Shown one piece after another: positions 54,814-63,449 of a stretch of 64,000 bases of DNA (position 1 is the stretch's first letter; every line of letters starts with the position of its first letter). The notes below the pieces were generated by a model. It was not told the origin of the DNA. It did no database searches and was given only the letters and a program-made list of their open reading frames with translations. The stretch covers positions 6,108,001 to 6,172,000 of the forward strand of contig NZ_CP099760.1 in NCBI RefSeq assembly GCF_040760005.1, in the 5' to 3' direction. A program made the position numbers and the translations under genes. The DNA comes from Pseudomonas sp. stari2 (GTDB lineage: Bacteria > Pseudomonadota > Gammaproteobacteria > Pseudomonadales > Pseudomonadaceae).

Positions 54814-55293
54814 TCAGTCGCGCGCTAAAAGGCGCGGGGCAAGCTCTTTGAGAGCGCGGCGATACACCTCGCGCTTGAATGTCACCACCTGGCCCAGCGG
54901 ATACCAATAGCTGACCCAGCGCCAGCCATCGAACTCCGGTTTACCGGTCAAATCCATCCGCACCCGCTGCTCGTTGGAGATCAGGCGCAGGAGAAACCAC
55001 TTCTGTTTCTGGCCGATGCACAGCGGTTGGCTGTGGGTTCGCACCAGACGTTGCGGCAAACGATAGCGCAACCAGCCCCGGGTACAGGCGAGAATTTCAA
55101 CATCTTCGCGTTCCAGGCCCACTTCTTCGTTCAACTCGCGGTACAAGGCGTCTTCCGGCGTCTCCTCGGGATTGATTCCTCCCTGTGGAAACTGCCAGGC
55201 ATCTTGATTGATACGGCGAGCCCATAGCACCTGTCCGGCGTCATTCGTCAGAATGATCCCGACATTAGGACGGAAACCATCGGGGTCGATCAC
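54814..55293 (-). CDS. rppH: RNA pyrophosphohydrolase RppH
   Basis: A 159-aa Nudix hydrolase that removes pyrophosphate from 5'-triphosphate mRNA, starting decay. The Nudix box is [23 protein letters not shown], split here as [17 protein letters not shown] and NEEVGL (about residues 38-60). The start is GTG (Val-Ile-Asp-Pro-Asp-Gly-Phe), matching the family N-terminus, with GAGG about 10 nt upstream. The open frame extends 28 codons further but that part has no homology feel. It is followed by ptsP. Confidence 0.94.
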
Positions 55294-55436
55294 GGCAACA
55301 ACCTCGCAAACGCATGTCGCCGCATTGTTCCACAAAGCTTGTGAAGGCGGCAACGAAGGTTCCGAGCTTATGTGCACTCTTGTGAAAAGACCGTATTCTT
55401 GTGGCCTTTTTACTGACTTTTCAGCGGGTAACTGTA

Positions 55437-56093
55437 ATGCGCCTGGCTTTATTCGATTTGGACAACACCCTTCTGGGCGGCGACAGCGATCACGCCTGGG
55501 GCGACTATCTGTGTGAGCGCGGCTTCCTCGACCCGATCGCCTACAAGGCGCGCAACGACGAGTTCTACCAGGATTACCTGGCGGGCAAACTGGATAACGC
55601 CGCGTACCTGAATTTCTGCCTGGAAATCCTCGGCCGCACCGACATGGCCGTGCTCGAGCAATGGCACAACGACTTCATGCGCGACTGCATCGAGCCATTG
55701 ATGCTGCCAAAAGCGGTCGAGCTGCTGAAAAAGCACCGTGAGGCCGGCGACAAACTGGTGATCATCACCGCCACCAACCGTTTCGTCACCGCACCGATTG
55801 CCGTACGCCTGGGCGTTGAAACCCTGATCGCCACCGAGTGCGAGATGCAGAACGGCCGCTACACCGGTCGCAGCACCGACGTGCCGTGCTTCCGCGAAGG
55901 CAAGGTGACCCGCCTGAACCGCTGGCTGGAGGAGACCGGGCATTCGCTGGAAGACAGCTACTTCTACAGCGATTCGATGAACGACTTGCCGCTGTTGGAG
56001 CAGGTGGTAAATCCGGTGGCCGTCGATCCGGACCCGAATCTGCGGGCCGAAGCCGAGAAACGTGGCTGGTCGGTCATCTCACTGCGCGATTGA
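55437..56093 (+). CDS. HAD-IB family phosphatase (SerB-like)
   Basis: A 218-aa HAD hydrolase. Motif I is [14 protein letters not shown] (about residues 4-17), motif II is [11 protein letters not shown] (about 104-114), motif III Lys is in [13 protein letters not shown], and motif IV is [13 protein letters not shown] (about 180-192). These are SerB/HAD-IB features; the substrate may be phosphoserine-like or histidinol phosphate, which cannot be told from sequence. It diverges from rppH. Start ATG at 55437 chosen over a longer frame. Confidence 0.88.
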   Translation: MRLALFDLDNTLLGGDSDHAWGDYLCERGFLDPIAYKARNDEFYQDYLAGKLDNAAYLNFCLEILGRTDMAVLEQWHNDFMRDCIEPLMLPKAVELLKKHREAGDKLVIITATNRFVTAPIAVRLGVETLIATECEMQNGRYTGRSTDVPCFREGKVTRLNRWLEETGHSLEDSYFYSDSMNDLPLLEQVVNPVAVDPDPNLRAEAEKRGWSVISLRD

Positions 56094-56115
56094 TGTCGAG
56101 GTCGGGTGCCGGGCC

Positions 56116-56541
56116 TTAAACCGGCTTGGCGCCCATCAACCCGGCAATCGCGACAAAGCAGACAAAACTGAACAACGCCAGGGCAAAGCTGAACCGGCCG
56201 ACGCCGCCCGGCGTCTTGCGCAAGCGGTTCAAGCGCACCAGCAGCCAGAACCACGCCAGCGCCGCCACGGTGTACAGCACGCTGGAGGCCAGAATCCACG
56301 TCTGCCCCAGCGGCCAGCCCACCAGATGCACCATCCACCAGCCGGTGAATGGCATGCTCAGCAGCGCCAGACCCATCAGCAGCCAGACAAACACCCGTGG
56401 CCGCTGCAAGGTGCGGCTGCCCGCCGTCGCGTCACCCTTGCGCCGGGCCAGTAAAACCCACACACCCAGCCCCAGCGCACTCGCCAGCAAAACCACGGTG
56501 GCGACCATGTGCGCCGCTTTCAGGGCAGTTAACGTTTCCAT
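56116..56541 (-). CDS. DUF2269 family membrane protein
   Basis: A 141-aa protein with four membrane spans: about residues 8-31, 51-70, 80-102 and 116-135. It starts METLTALKAAHMVATVVLLASALG, where the KxxH pattern in the first span resembles DUF2269 and cytochrome-b-like heme-ligating helices. Function is unknown. It is convergent with the HAD gene and 39 nt downstream of ilvA. Confidence 0.75.
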   Translation of the reverse strand: METLTALKAAHMVATVVLLASALGLGVWVLLARRKGDATAGSRTLQRPRVFVWLLMGLALLSMPFTGWWMVHLVGWPLGQTWILASSVLYTVAALAWFWLLVRLNRLRKTPGGVGRFSFALALFSFVCFVAIAGLMGAKPV

Positions 56542-56580
56542 TGTCGAATTTCCTTAAGGCCTGCCCATCAGCGTAGCCGC

Positions 56581-58095
56581 TCAGCCGAGAAACAGCTGAT
56601 AGGCCGGATTGTCGCTTTCGTCCCAGTACGGGTAGCCGATTTCCGCCAGTGCTGCGGGCACCAGATGACGTTCGTCGTGAGGCACCTGCAGACCTGCGAC
56701 CACACGGCCGTCCGCTGCACCGTGGTTGCGGTAGTGGAACATCGAGATGTTCCAGCGCCCGCCGAGCTTGTTGAGGAAGTTGAACAGCGCGCCCGGACGC
56801 TCCGGGAACTCGAAACGCAGCACCACTTCATCGACCACCTGCGCCGCGCGCCCGCCGACCATGTGGCGGATGTGCAGCTTGGCCAGTTCGTTGTCGGTCA
56901 GGTCCAGTACCGGGAAGCCCTGTTCGGTCAGACTCGCCAGCAGTGCGCTGCGCGGATCGTTTTCCGGGTGGGTCTGCACGCCGACGAAGATGTGCGCTTC
57001 GCTGCCGGTGTTGTAGCGGTAGTTGAATTCGGTGATCTGGCGCTTGCCGATGGCTTCGCAGAACGCCTTGAAGCTGCCGGCCTGCTCCGGGATGGTCACG
57101 GCGATGATCGCTTCGCGGCCTTCACCCAGCTCGGCGCGCTCGGCGACGTGGCGCAAGCGGTCGAAGTTGACGTTGGCGCCGGAATCGATGGCGACGAAAG
57201 TCTTGCCGCTGACGCCACGCTGTTCGACGTACTTCTTGATCCCCGCCACACCCAGGGCGCCGGCCGGTTCGGTGATCGAACGGGTGTCGTCGTAGATGTC
57301 CTTGATCGCCGCGCAGATTTCGTCGGTGCTGACAGTGATCACTTCATCGACGTAATCCTTGCAGATATCGAAGGTGTGCTGGCCGATCTGCGCCACCGCC
57401 ACGCCGTCGGCGAAAATGCCTACGGACGGCAGCACGACGCGCTCGCCCGCCGCCATCGCCGCCTGCAGGCAGTTGGAGTCGTCGGGCTCGACGCCGATGA
57501 CCTTGATGTCCGGCCGCAGGTACTTCACGTAGGCCGCAATGCCGGCGATCAGACCGCCACCGCCCACCGGCACGAAGATCGCGTCCAGTGGCTGCGGGTG
57601 CTGGCGCAGGATTTCCATCGCCACGGTGCCCTGCCCGGCAATGGTGTGCGGATCGTCGTACGGGTGAATGTAGACGTAGCCTTTTTCATCGACCAGTTTC
57701 AGCGAATAGGCCAGGGCTTCCGGGAACGAATCACCATGCAGCACCACTTTGCCACCACGGGAGCGCACGCCTTCGACCTTGATCTCCGGGGTGGTCTTGG
57801 GCATCACGATGGTCGCTTTCACGCCCAGCACTTTCGCCGCCAGGGCCAGGCCCTGCGCATGGTTGCCCGCCGACGCGGTGACCACGCCACGGGCGCGTTC
57901 TTCGTCGCTCAACTGGGTCAGCTTGTTGTAGGCGCCGCGAATCTTGAACGAGAACACCGGCTGCAAGTCTTCGCGCTTGAGCCAGATGTCGTTGCCCAGC
58001 CGCTCGGAGAGCTGGCGAGCGTTCTGCAGCGGGGTTTCTACGGCAACGTCATAAACGCGCGAGGTGAGGATCTTCTTGACGTACTGTTCGAGCAT
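56581..58095 (-). CDS. ilvA: Biosynthetic threonine ammonia-lyase IlvA
   Basis: A 504-aa PLP enzyme making 2-oxobutanoate for isoleucine. The PLP lysine is in FSFKIRGAYNKL (about Lys52), the phosphate loop is PVGGGGLIAGIAAYVK (about 176-191). Two C-terminal ACT-like domains (about 330-410 and 425-500) mark the isoleucine-inhibited biosynthetic form. It is divergent from rpiA across 148 nt. Confidence 0.95.
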   Translation of the reverse strand: MLEQYVKKILTSRVYDVAVETPLQNARQLSERLGNDIWLKREDLQPVFSFKIRGAYNKLTQLSDEERARGVVTASAGNHAQGLALAAKVLGVKATIVMPKTTPEIKVEGVRSRGGKVVLHGDSFPEALAYSLKLVDEKGYVYIHPYDDPHTIAGQGTVAMEILRQHPQPLDAIFVPVGGGGLIAGIAAYVKYLRPDIKVIGVEPDDSNCLQAAMAAGERVVLPSVGIFADGVAVAQIGQHTFDICKDYVDEVITVSTDEICAAIKDIYDDTRSITEPAGALGVAGIKKYVEQRGVSGKTFVAIDSGANVNFDRLRHVAERAELGEGREAIIAVTIPEQAGSFKAFCEAIGKRQITEFNYRYNTGSEAHIFVGVQTHPENDPRSALLASLTEQGFPVLDLTDNELAKLHIRHMVGGRAAQVVDEVVLRFEFPERPGALFNFLNKLGGRWNISMFHYRNHGAADGRVVAGLQVPHDERHLVPAALAEIGYPYWDESDNPAYQLFLG

Positions 58096-58195
58096 CGGAA
58101 AGCATCACTGAGCGGGTTGGGCAGGGCCAACGAGTCTAACCCGGCTTTCGGGCGCACGACCACACGAATCCAGAGGTTTTAGCCCGGCTTGCGGC

Positions 58196-58201
58196 TATAA
58201 T
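58196..58201 (+). promoter_or_regulatory. Candidate -10 element for rpiA
   Basis: A perfect TATAAT lies 42 nt before the rpiA ATG, preceded by a T-rich GAGGTTTTAG stretch but no good -35 at 17 nt. Confidence 0.4.
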
Positions 58202-58243
58202 GCCGGCCTTTCCGTTCTTACCTTGCCCGCTTCCGGAGCCCGC

Positions 58244-58918
58244 ATGATCCAGGATCAACTCAAACAGGCCGTGGCCCAGGCCGCCGTCGACTTCATCCTT
58301 CCGAAACTCGACGACAAGAGCATCATCGGTGTCGGCACCGGCTCCACTGCCAACTGCTTCATCGACGCCCTGGCCCAGCACAAGGGCGCGTTCGATGGCG
58401 CGGTCGCCAGTTCCGAAGCCACCGCCGCGCGCCTCAAGGGCCACGGGATTCCAGTGTATGAACTGAACACGGTCAGCGACCTGGAGTTCTACATCGACGG
58501 CGCCGACGAAAGCGACGCGCACCTGAACCTGATCAAGGGCGGCGGCGCAGCCCTGACCCGCGAGAAAATCGTCGCGGCCGTGGCCAAGACCTTCATCTGC
58601 ATCGCCGACGGCAGCAAACTGGTGCCGGTGCTCGGCGCGTTCCCGCTGCCGGTGGAAGTCATTCCGATGGCTCGCAGCCACGTCGCCCGCCAACTGGTGA
58701 AACTGGGCGGTGACCCGGTCTACCGTGAAGGCGTGCTGACCGACAACGGCAACATCATCCTCGACGTGCACAACCTGCAGATCACCAACCCGGTGGAGCT
58801 GGAAGCGCAGATCAATGCGATCGTCGGCGTCGTCACCAACGGCCTGTTCGCGGCGCGTCCGGCGGATCTGCTGTTGCTGGGCACCAGCGAAGGCGTGAAA
58901 ACCCTGAAGGCCGAGTAA
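58244..58918 (+). CDS. rpiA: Ribose-5-phosphate isomerase A
   Basis: A 224-aa isomerase linking ribose 5-phosphate and ribulose 5-phosphate in the pentose phosphate pathway. Motifs: [17 protein letters not shown] (about residues 21-37), [27 protein letters not shown], the catalytic Asp/Glu region split as YIDGADESD and [13 protein letters not shown], and ADGSKLV. The frame is open 7 codons upstream; the ATG at 58244 (MIQDQLKQ) gives the standard length. Confidence 0.96.
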   Translation: MIQDQLKQAVAQAAVDFILPKLDDKSIIGVGTGSTANCFIDALAQHKGAFDGAVASSEATAARLKGHGIPVYELNTVSDLEFYIDGADESDAHLNLIKGGGAALTREKIVAAVAKTFICIADGSKLVPVLGAFPLPVEVIPMARSHVARQLVKLGGDPVYREGVLTDNGNIILDVHNLQITNPVELEAQINAIVGVVTNGLFAARPADLLLLGTSEGVKTLKAE

Positions 58919-58928
58919 GCCTGAAGAA

Positions 58929-58956
58929 CCTGTGGGAGCCTGTCCGCTCCCACAGG
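58929..58956. repeat. REP-like hairpin after rpiA
   Basis: A perfect 11-bp stem has arms CCTGTGGGAGC (58929-58939) and GCTCCCACAGG (58946-58956) with a 6-nt loop. The TGTGGGAGC core is shared with the repeat at 3474. It lies between convergent genes and may terminate both. Confidence 0.7.
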
Positions 58957-58972
58957 GGTTCATTGAAGAATG

Positions 58973-59890
58973 TCAGTTCTGGTCTGGCTTTCTGAAGACA
59001 TAAAACAGATTCGGCTCACTCACCAGATACAACGTCCCGTCATCATCCATCGCGATGCCTTCCGCCTGCGGCACGGTTTTCTTCAGTCCTTGCCGGCCAC
59101 CGCTCAACGACATCGTGCTCATCGGGCGCCCGTCCACATCCAGTTCCAGAATCAGCCGCGACTCGTCCGACAGCGCCAGAAGATGGCCGCTGCGCTCGTC
59201 GTATTGCAGGCTCGACAGGTCACGCACGAACATCCCGGCATCGCGTTTGGGGTTGTTGATCACATGTACAGCGTAGGATTTTTCCGGGTTGAAGTGCGGA
59301 AAGCCATGCACTTCATAGACCAGCATCGGATCCCGCTCCTTGGCAACGAACAGGCGTTTGCCCACCGAGTCGTAGGCCAGGCCTTCAAATCCTTTGTTGC
59401 CACTCATGTGCACGCCGAGCGTCATCTGCTCGGCGTCCGCTGCATCGAGGTAAGTCGTGCCCTGCTCCAGATGAATCTTGATCAGACGCTGCTGACGCTC
59501 ATCGCTGATGACGTAAGTATCGGCGCTGATGAACTCCACCGCCTCCGCATCGCCGAAGCCGATCAGCGCGACACGGCGCAGGATCCGGCCCTCCAGCGAC
59601 AACTCGATCAGCTCGGCATTCTTGTTGGTGACGGTGAACAGGCTCTTGCGCACCGGATCGTAGGTCAGCGCGGAGACGTCATCGTTCAGCCCTTCGATGA
59701 CCCGGGCCTCGATATCCACGTGGTACTCATCCAGATTGATCGCTTCAATGCTGTGGGGCCGCCAGTGACTTTGCAGGTTGAACCAGGCGCGCTCGAACAG
59801 ACGCAGGTATTGGCCGATCGCAATCAATGCGATCAGGACAACCACCGAAAGGATGATCAGAAGTGGCTTGGGACGGGCAAATCGACGCAT
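58973..59890 (-). CDS. SdiA-regulated domain protein, copy 1
   Basis: A 305-aa protein with an N-terminal membrane anchor (about residues 7-29, PLLIILSVVVLIALIAIGQYL). The rest is a beta-propeller-like domain of the SdiA-regulated family (PF06977): DVSALTYDPVRKSLFTVTNKNAELIEL and later AEGIAMDDDGTLYLVSEPNLFYVF. It likely faces the periplasm. Function is unknown. A paralog lies 106 nt upstream on the same strand. ATG at 59890 is preferred to one 14 codons earlier. Confidence 0.82.
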   Translation of the reverse strand: MRRFARPKPLLIILSVVVLIALIAIGQYLRLFERAWFNLQSHWRPHSIEAINLDEYHVDIEARVIEGLNDDVSALTYDPVRKSLFTVTNKNAELIELSLEGRILRRVALIGFGDAEAVEFISADTYVISDERQQRLIKIHLEQGTTYLDAADAEQMTLGVHMSGNKGFEGLAYDSVGKRLFVAKERDPMLVYEVHGFPHFNPEKSYAVHVINNPKRDAGMFVRDLSSLQYDERSGHLLALSDESRLILELDVDGRPMSTMSLSGGRQGLKKTVPQAEGIAMDDDGTLYLVSEPNLFYVFRKPDQN

Positions 59891-59996
59891 GCGGGCTGGG
59901 CTCGGGATCAAAACAGGCGGATGAAATATCACGCCTGTCTGAATCGAAGCTTAAAGGCCACTTGCCCCGGACGACAACCTTGCGGCGGCGGGTTGG

Positions 59997-60920
59997 TTAT
60001 TTCTGCTTTTCGAAGCGGTAGAACAGGTTCGGCTCGCTGACCATGTACAGCGTGCCCTGCTCGTCCATGGTCACGCCTTCGGCGCGGGGGATGGTTTCCT
60101 TCAGGCCGTTGAAACCGCCGAGCAGGGTCATGAAGCTGACTTGCTCGCCTTTCTCGTCCAGCTCCAGCAGCAGGTGCGAGTCGGCAGACAGCACCAGGGT
60201 ATGGCCAGTACGCGGATCGACCGCCAGGGCCGAAAGGTTGCGGATGTCCAGTTCGTCGTTCGGCAGTTTCTGCTTGTCGCCGGTGAGGGTCTGGCTGCCG
60301 TCGCTTTTCCAGGTGAACAGCGCCGGTGGACGCTCTTCGCCCAGCAGCAACTGTTGATTACGCGGGTCCCAGGCAATCGCTTCAAAAGCCTTGTTCTGGT
60401 CCTTCGACGGGCCGAGGTCGTATTTCGGGAAATCGTCGCGCTTCAGTTCGCGGGTCGCGGCGTCGACCTTGACGATGGACAGCATGTGCTCGCGCTCATC
60501 GACGATGGCCAGCAGGCCGTTGCCCAGTACGGTCACACCTTCAGGATTGCTCCATCCTACCAGCGGCATCTTGCGCAGCACGTCGCCCTGCAAGGTCAGT
60601 TCGACCAGGAACGGGTTCTTGCCCATCACCGAAAACAGGGTCTTGCTCTGCGCGTCGTATGACACGTCCGAGGCCTCGTCCTTTTCCATGCCCGGCAGCA
60701 GCTTGGCATCAATCACCACCCGATAGTCCGGCAACCAGACACTCGCCGTGCGCTCAGCCGGGCTTTCGAAGCGCTCGCGCAGCCATAGCAGGCCCCGGTC
60801 ATCCCAATGCATGGCATGCGCCAGGCCGTAAGCGGCAGCGACTACCAGCAACAGCCAGTAATACCAGCGCAGGGCGAAACGTGAACGACGGGCAGGGTTG
60901 AGCTGAGTTTGAGATGACAT
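59997..60920 (-). CDS. SdiA-regulated domain protein, copy 2
   Basis: A 307-aa paralog of the next gene. An N-terminal anchor spans about residues 17-36 (WYYWLLLVVAAAYGLAHAM), followed by the same domain: ASDVSYDAQSKTLFSVMGKNPFLVEL, NPEGVTVLGNGLLAIVDERE and AEGVTMDEQGTLYMVSEPNLFYRF. Shared motifs at matching positions show an old tandem duplication. This copy has a lysine-rich insertion near 180-215. Exported or anchored; function unknown. Confidence 0.83.
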   Translation of the reverse strand: MSSQTQLNPARRSRFALRWYYWLLLVVAAAYGLAHAMHWDDRGLLWLRERFESPAERTASVWLPDYRVVIDAKLLPGMEKDEASDVSYDAQSKTLFSVMGKNPFLVELTLQGDVLRKMPLVGWSNPEGVTVLGNGLLAIVDEREHMLSIVKVDAATRELKRDDFPKYDLGPSKDQNKAFEAIAWDPRNQQLLLGEERPPALFTWKSDGSQTLTGDKQKLPNDELDIRNLSALAVDPRTGHTLVLSADSHLLLELDEKGEQVSFMTLLGGFNGLKETIPRAEGVTMDEQGTLYMVSEPNLFYRFEKQK

Positions 60921-61142
60921 CAGAGGACGCGTTCCGAAAATTCAGGCTATGGGTAATAGCACAAAGAGGCCGGCTCAGACGCCAGGATGACCGGAATTAT
61001 CCGGACAAGATGTGAAAAAAACGGCAAATGGCCGGATTGCCCTGCGTCTTTGCAGGCTCGATCACAAATCAAAAACGGGAGGCTGCCAGCTTGAGTACTC
61101 AACTCAAACCCGCGACCTCCCGCTCGGGAACGCGATGCCGGA

Positions 61143-61808
61143 TCAGCGCACGCTGCTGGTGAAGCGACTGGCGCCCGGCAGTTCCAGCACGATGTCATCG
61201 CCGACGTTCAGAGGACCGACGCCAACCGGCGTGCCGGTCAGGATCACGTCACCGGCCTGCAGCGAGAAGCAGCCGGCCATGTGCTGGATCATCGGCACGA
61301 TCGGGTTGAGCATCGCGCTGCTGTTACCGTCCTGGCGCACTTCGCCATTGATGGTCAGGCGGATGCCGATGTCGGTCAGGTCGGAAAAGGTACTGCCGAC
61401 CACGAACGGTGCAATCACCGCCGCGCCGTCGAACGACTTGGCGATTTCCCACGGCAGGCCCTTGGACTTGAGCTCGGCCTGCTTGTCGCGCAGGGTCAGG
61501 TCCAGCGCCGGGGCGAAACCGGAGATCGCGTCCAGCACTTCTTCGCGGCTGGGTTTGGTCGACAACGGCTTGCCGATCAATACAGCGATTTCCGCTTCGT
61601 AATGCACGGAACCACGGTCGGTCGGAATGCTGAAACCGCCTTCCAGCGGCACCACGCAACTGCCCGGCTTGATGAACAGCAGCGGCTCGGTAGGGACCGG
61701 GTTGTCCAGTTCCTTGGCGTGTTCGGCATAGTTGCGGCCGATGCACACCACTTTCCCCAGCGGAAAATGAATCCGCGTACCGTCGACATACTGGTGCTGA
61801 TAGCTCAT
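61143..61808 (-). CDS. Fumarylacetoacetate hydrolase family protein
   Basis: A 221-aa FAH-fold enzyme. The N-terminal GKVVCIGRNYAEHAKEL (about residues 18-34), metal-binding VHYEAEIAVLIGK (Glu pair, about 68-80) and DLTLRDKQAELKSKGLPWEIAKSFD (split as DLTLRDKQAELK and GLPWEIAKSFD, with Asp ligand) are typical of the oxaloacetate decarboxylase/acylpyruvase (FAHD1) subgroup. GDVILTGTPVGVGPL closes the active site. Substrate is probably an acylpyruvate or oxaloacetate. It lies 40 nt downstream of the D2HGDH gene. Confidence 0.85.
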   Translation of the reverse strand: MSYQHQYVDGTRIHFPLGKVVCIGRNYAEHAKELDNPVPTEPLLFIKPGSCVVPLEGGFSIPTDRGSVHYEAEIAVLIGKPLSTKPSREEVLDAISGFAPALDLTLRDKQAELKSKGLPWEIAKSFDGAAVIAPFVVGSTFSDLTDIGIRLTINGEVRQDGNSSAMLNPIVPMIQHMAGCFSLQAGDVILTGTPVGVGPLNVGDDIVLELPGASRFTSSVR

Positions 61809-61848
61809 TACCGACTCCTGCCTTCATTGATTCATCAGGGATTGCCAA

Positions 61849-63243
61849 TCAAACCGCGAAGATCTTGCCCGGGTTCATGATGCCGTTCGGGTCGAACACC
61901 GCCTTGACCGCTTTCATGTATTCGATTTCCACCGGCGAACGGCTGTAGGTCAAGTAGTCGCGCTTGGTCATGCCCACGCCGTGTTCGGCGGAGATCGAAC
62001 CGTTGTACTTCTCGACGGTTTCGAACACCCACCTGTTGACGGTCGCGCACTTGGCGAAAAACTCGTCCTTGCTCAGGTTGTCCGGCTTGAGGATGTTCAG
62101 GTGCAAGTTGCCATCGCCGATGTGGCCGAACCAGACGATTTCGAAGTCTGGATAATGCTTGCCGACGATCGCATCGATCTCCCGCAGGAACGCCGGGACT
62201 TTCGAGACGGTGACCGAGATGTCGTTCTTGTACGGCGTCCAGTGGGAGATGGTTTCGGAGATGTACTCGCGCAACTTCCACAGGTTCTGCAATTGGGTTT
62301 CGCTCTGGCTCATCACGCCGTCCAGCACCCAACCCTGTTCCACACAATGCTCGAAGGTTTCGAGGGCGCTGTTGGACACTTCTTCGGTGGTCGCCTCGAA
62401 TTCCAGCAAGGCGTAGAACGGGCAATCGGTTTCGAACGGTGCCGGGACATCGCCACGGCCCATGACCTTGGCCAGAGCCTTGTCGGAGAAGAATTCGAAC
62501 GCAGTCAGGTCGAGCTTGCCCTGGAAGGCGTGCAGCACCGGCATGATCGAGTCGAAATCGGCGGTACCGAGGACCATCGCGGTCAGGTTTTTCGGCGCAC
62601 GATCCAGACGCATGGTGGCCTCGACCACGAAGCCGAGAGTGCCTTCGGCGCCGATGAACAGCTGCCGCAGGTCGTAACCGGTGGCGTTCTTGATCAGGTC
62701 CTTGTTCAGTTCCAGCACATCGCCCTTGCCAGTGACCACTTTCATGCCCGCCACCCAATTGCGGGTCATGCCGTAGCGAATGACCTTGATCCCGCCGGCA
62801 TTGGTGCCGATATTGCCGCCAATCTGGCTGGAACCGGCGGAAGCGAAGTCCACCGGGTAGTACAGGTGATGTTCTTCGGCCGCGTTCTGCAATTGCTCGG
62901 TGACCACGCCCGGCTGGCACACAGCGGTGCGATCAGTGAGGTTGATGTCGAGAATCTGGTTCATGTAGTCGAACGACACCACCACTTCGCCATTGGCGGC
63001 CACGGCAGCGGCGGAAAGACCGGTACGGCCGCCCGAAGGCACCAGCGCCACTTTATGCTCGTTGGCCCAGCGGACGATGGCCTGCACTTGTTCGATGGTC
63101 TTGGGGAACACGATGGCGCTCGGCGCCGGGGCGAAGTGCTTGGTCCAATCCTTGCCGTACGCGTTCAGGGAGTCGGCATCGGTCAGGACCTTGCCAGGCT
63201 CGACCAGGGTCTTCAGTTCATCAATCAGGGCAGGATTGGTCAT
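61849..63243 (-). CDS. D-2-hydroxyglutarate dehydrogenase (FAD-binding oxidase family)
   Basis: A 464-aa VAO/PCMH flavoprotein. FAD-binding motifs are PSGGRTGLSAAAVA (about residues 69-82) and SAGSSQIGGNIGTNAGG (about 134-150). The C-terminal HIGDGNLHLNI and EHGVGMTKRDYL carry the metal and substrate ligands of D-2-hydroxyacid dehydrogenases. Next to serA this is the D2HGDH that reoxidises the D-2-hydroxyglutarate made by SerA side activity, as shown in P. stutzeri. It is divergent from serA. ATG at 63243 gives MTNPALIDEL. Confidence 0.88.
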   Translation of the reverse strand: MTNPALIDELKTLVEPGKVLTDADSLNAYGKDWTKHFAPAPSAIVFPKTIEQVQAIVRWANEHKVALVPSGGRTGLSAAAVAANGEVVVSFDYMNQILDINLTDRTAVCQPGVVTEQLQNAAEEHHLYYPVDFASAGSSQIGGNIGTNAGGIKVIRYGMTRNWVAGMKVVTGKGDVLELNKDLIKNATGYDLRQLFIGAEGTLGFVVEATMRLDRAPKNLTAMVLGTADFDSIMPVLHAFQGKLDLTAFEFFSDKALAKVMGRGDVPAPFETDCPFYALLEFEATTEEVSNSALETFEHCVEQGWVLDGVMSQSETQLQNLWKLREYISETISHWTPYKNDISVTVSKVPAFLREIDAIVGKHYPDFEIVWFGHIGDGNLHLNILKPDNLSKDEFFAKCATVNRWVFETVEKYNGSISAEHGVGMTKRDYLTYSRSPVEIEYMKAVKAVFDPNGIMNPGKIFAV

Positions 63244-63449
63244 CGACAGAACTCTCGAACAATTCATGGTCATCCTGAGAACGCTTCACGTCGCAGGAAT
63301 GAGTGATTAGCGGGGCGGCTATGCTAGCATACCGACCCCGCAGGCCAGTGCCCAAGGCCGGTTCTGCGGTGACGGCTTTCTTGCCGTGCGGGTCAGCTCC
63401 AGGCTGCTCCCCTCCCTGCCATTTTTCTCCGGGATACAGGTTTACGCAG

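Noticed and set aside
52575..54851. 758-aa antisense open frame opposite ptsP
   Set aside because: Composition is that of a reversed GC-rich gene, it has no domain, and ptsP on the other strand is intact.
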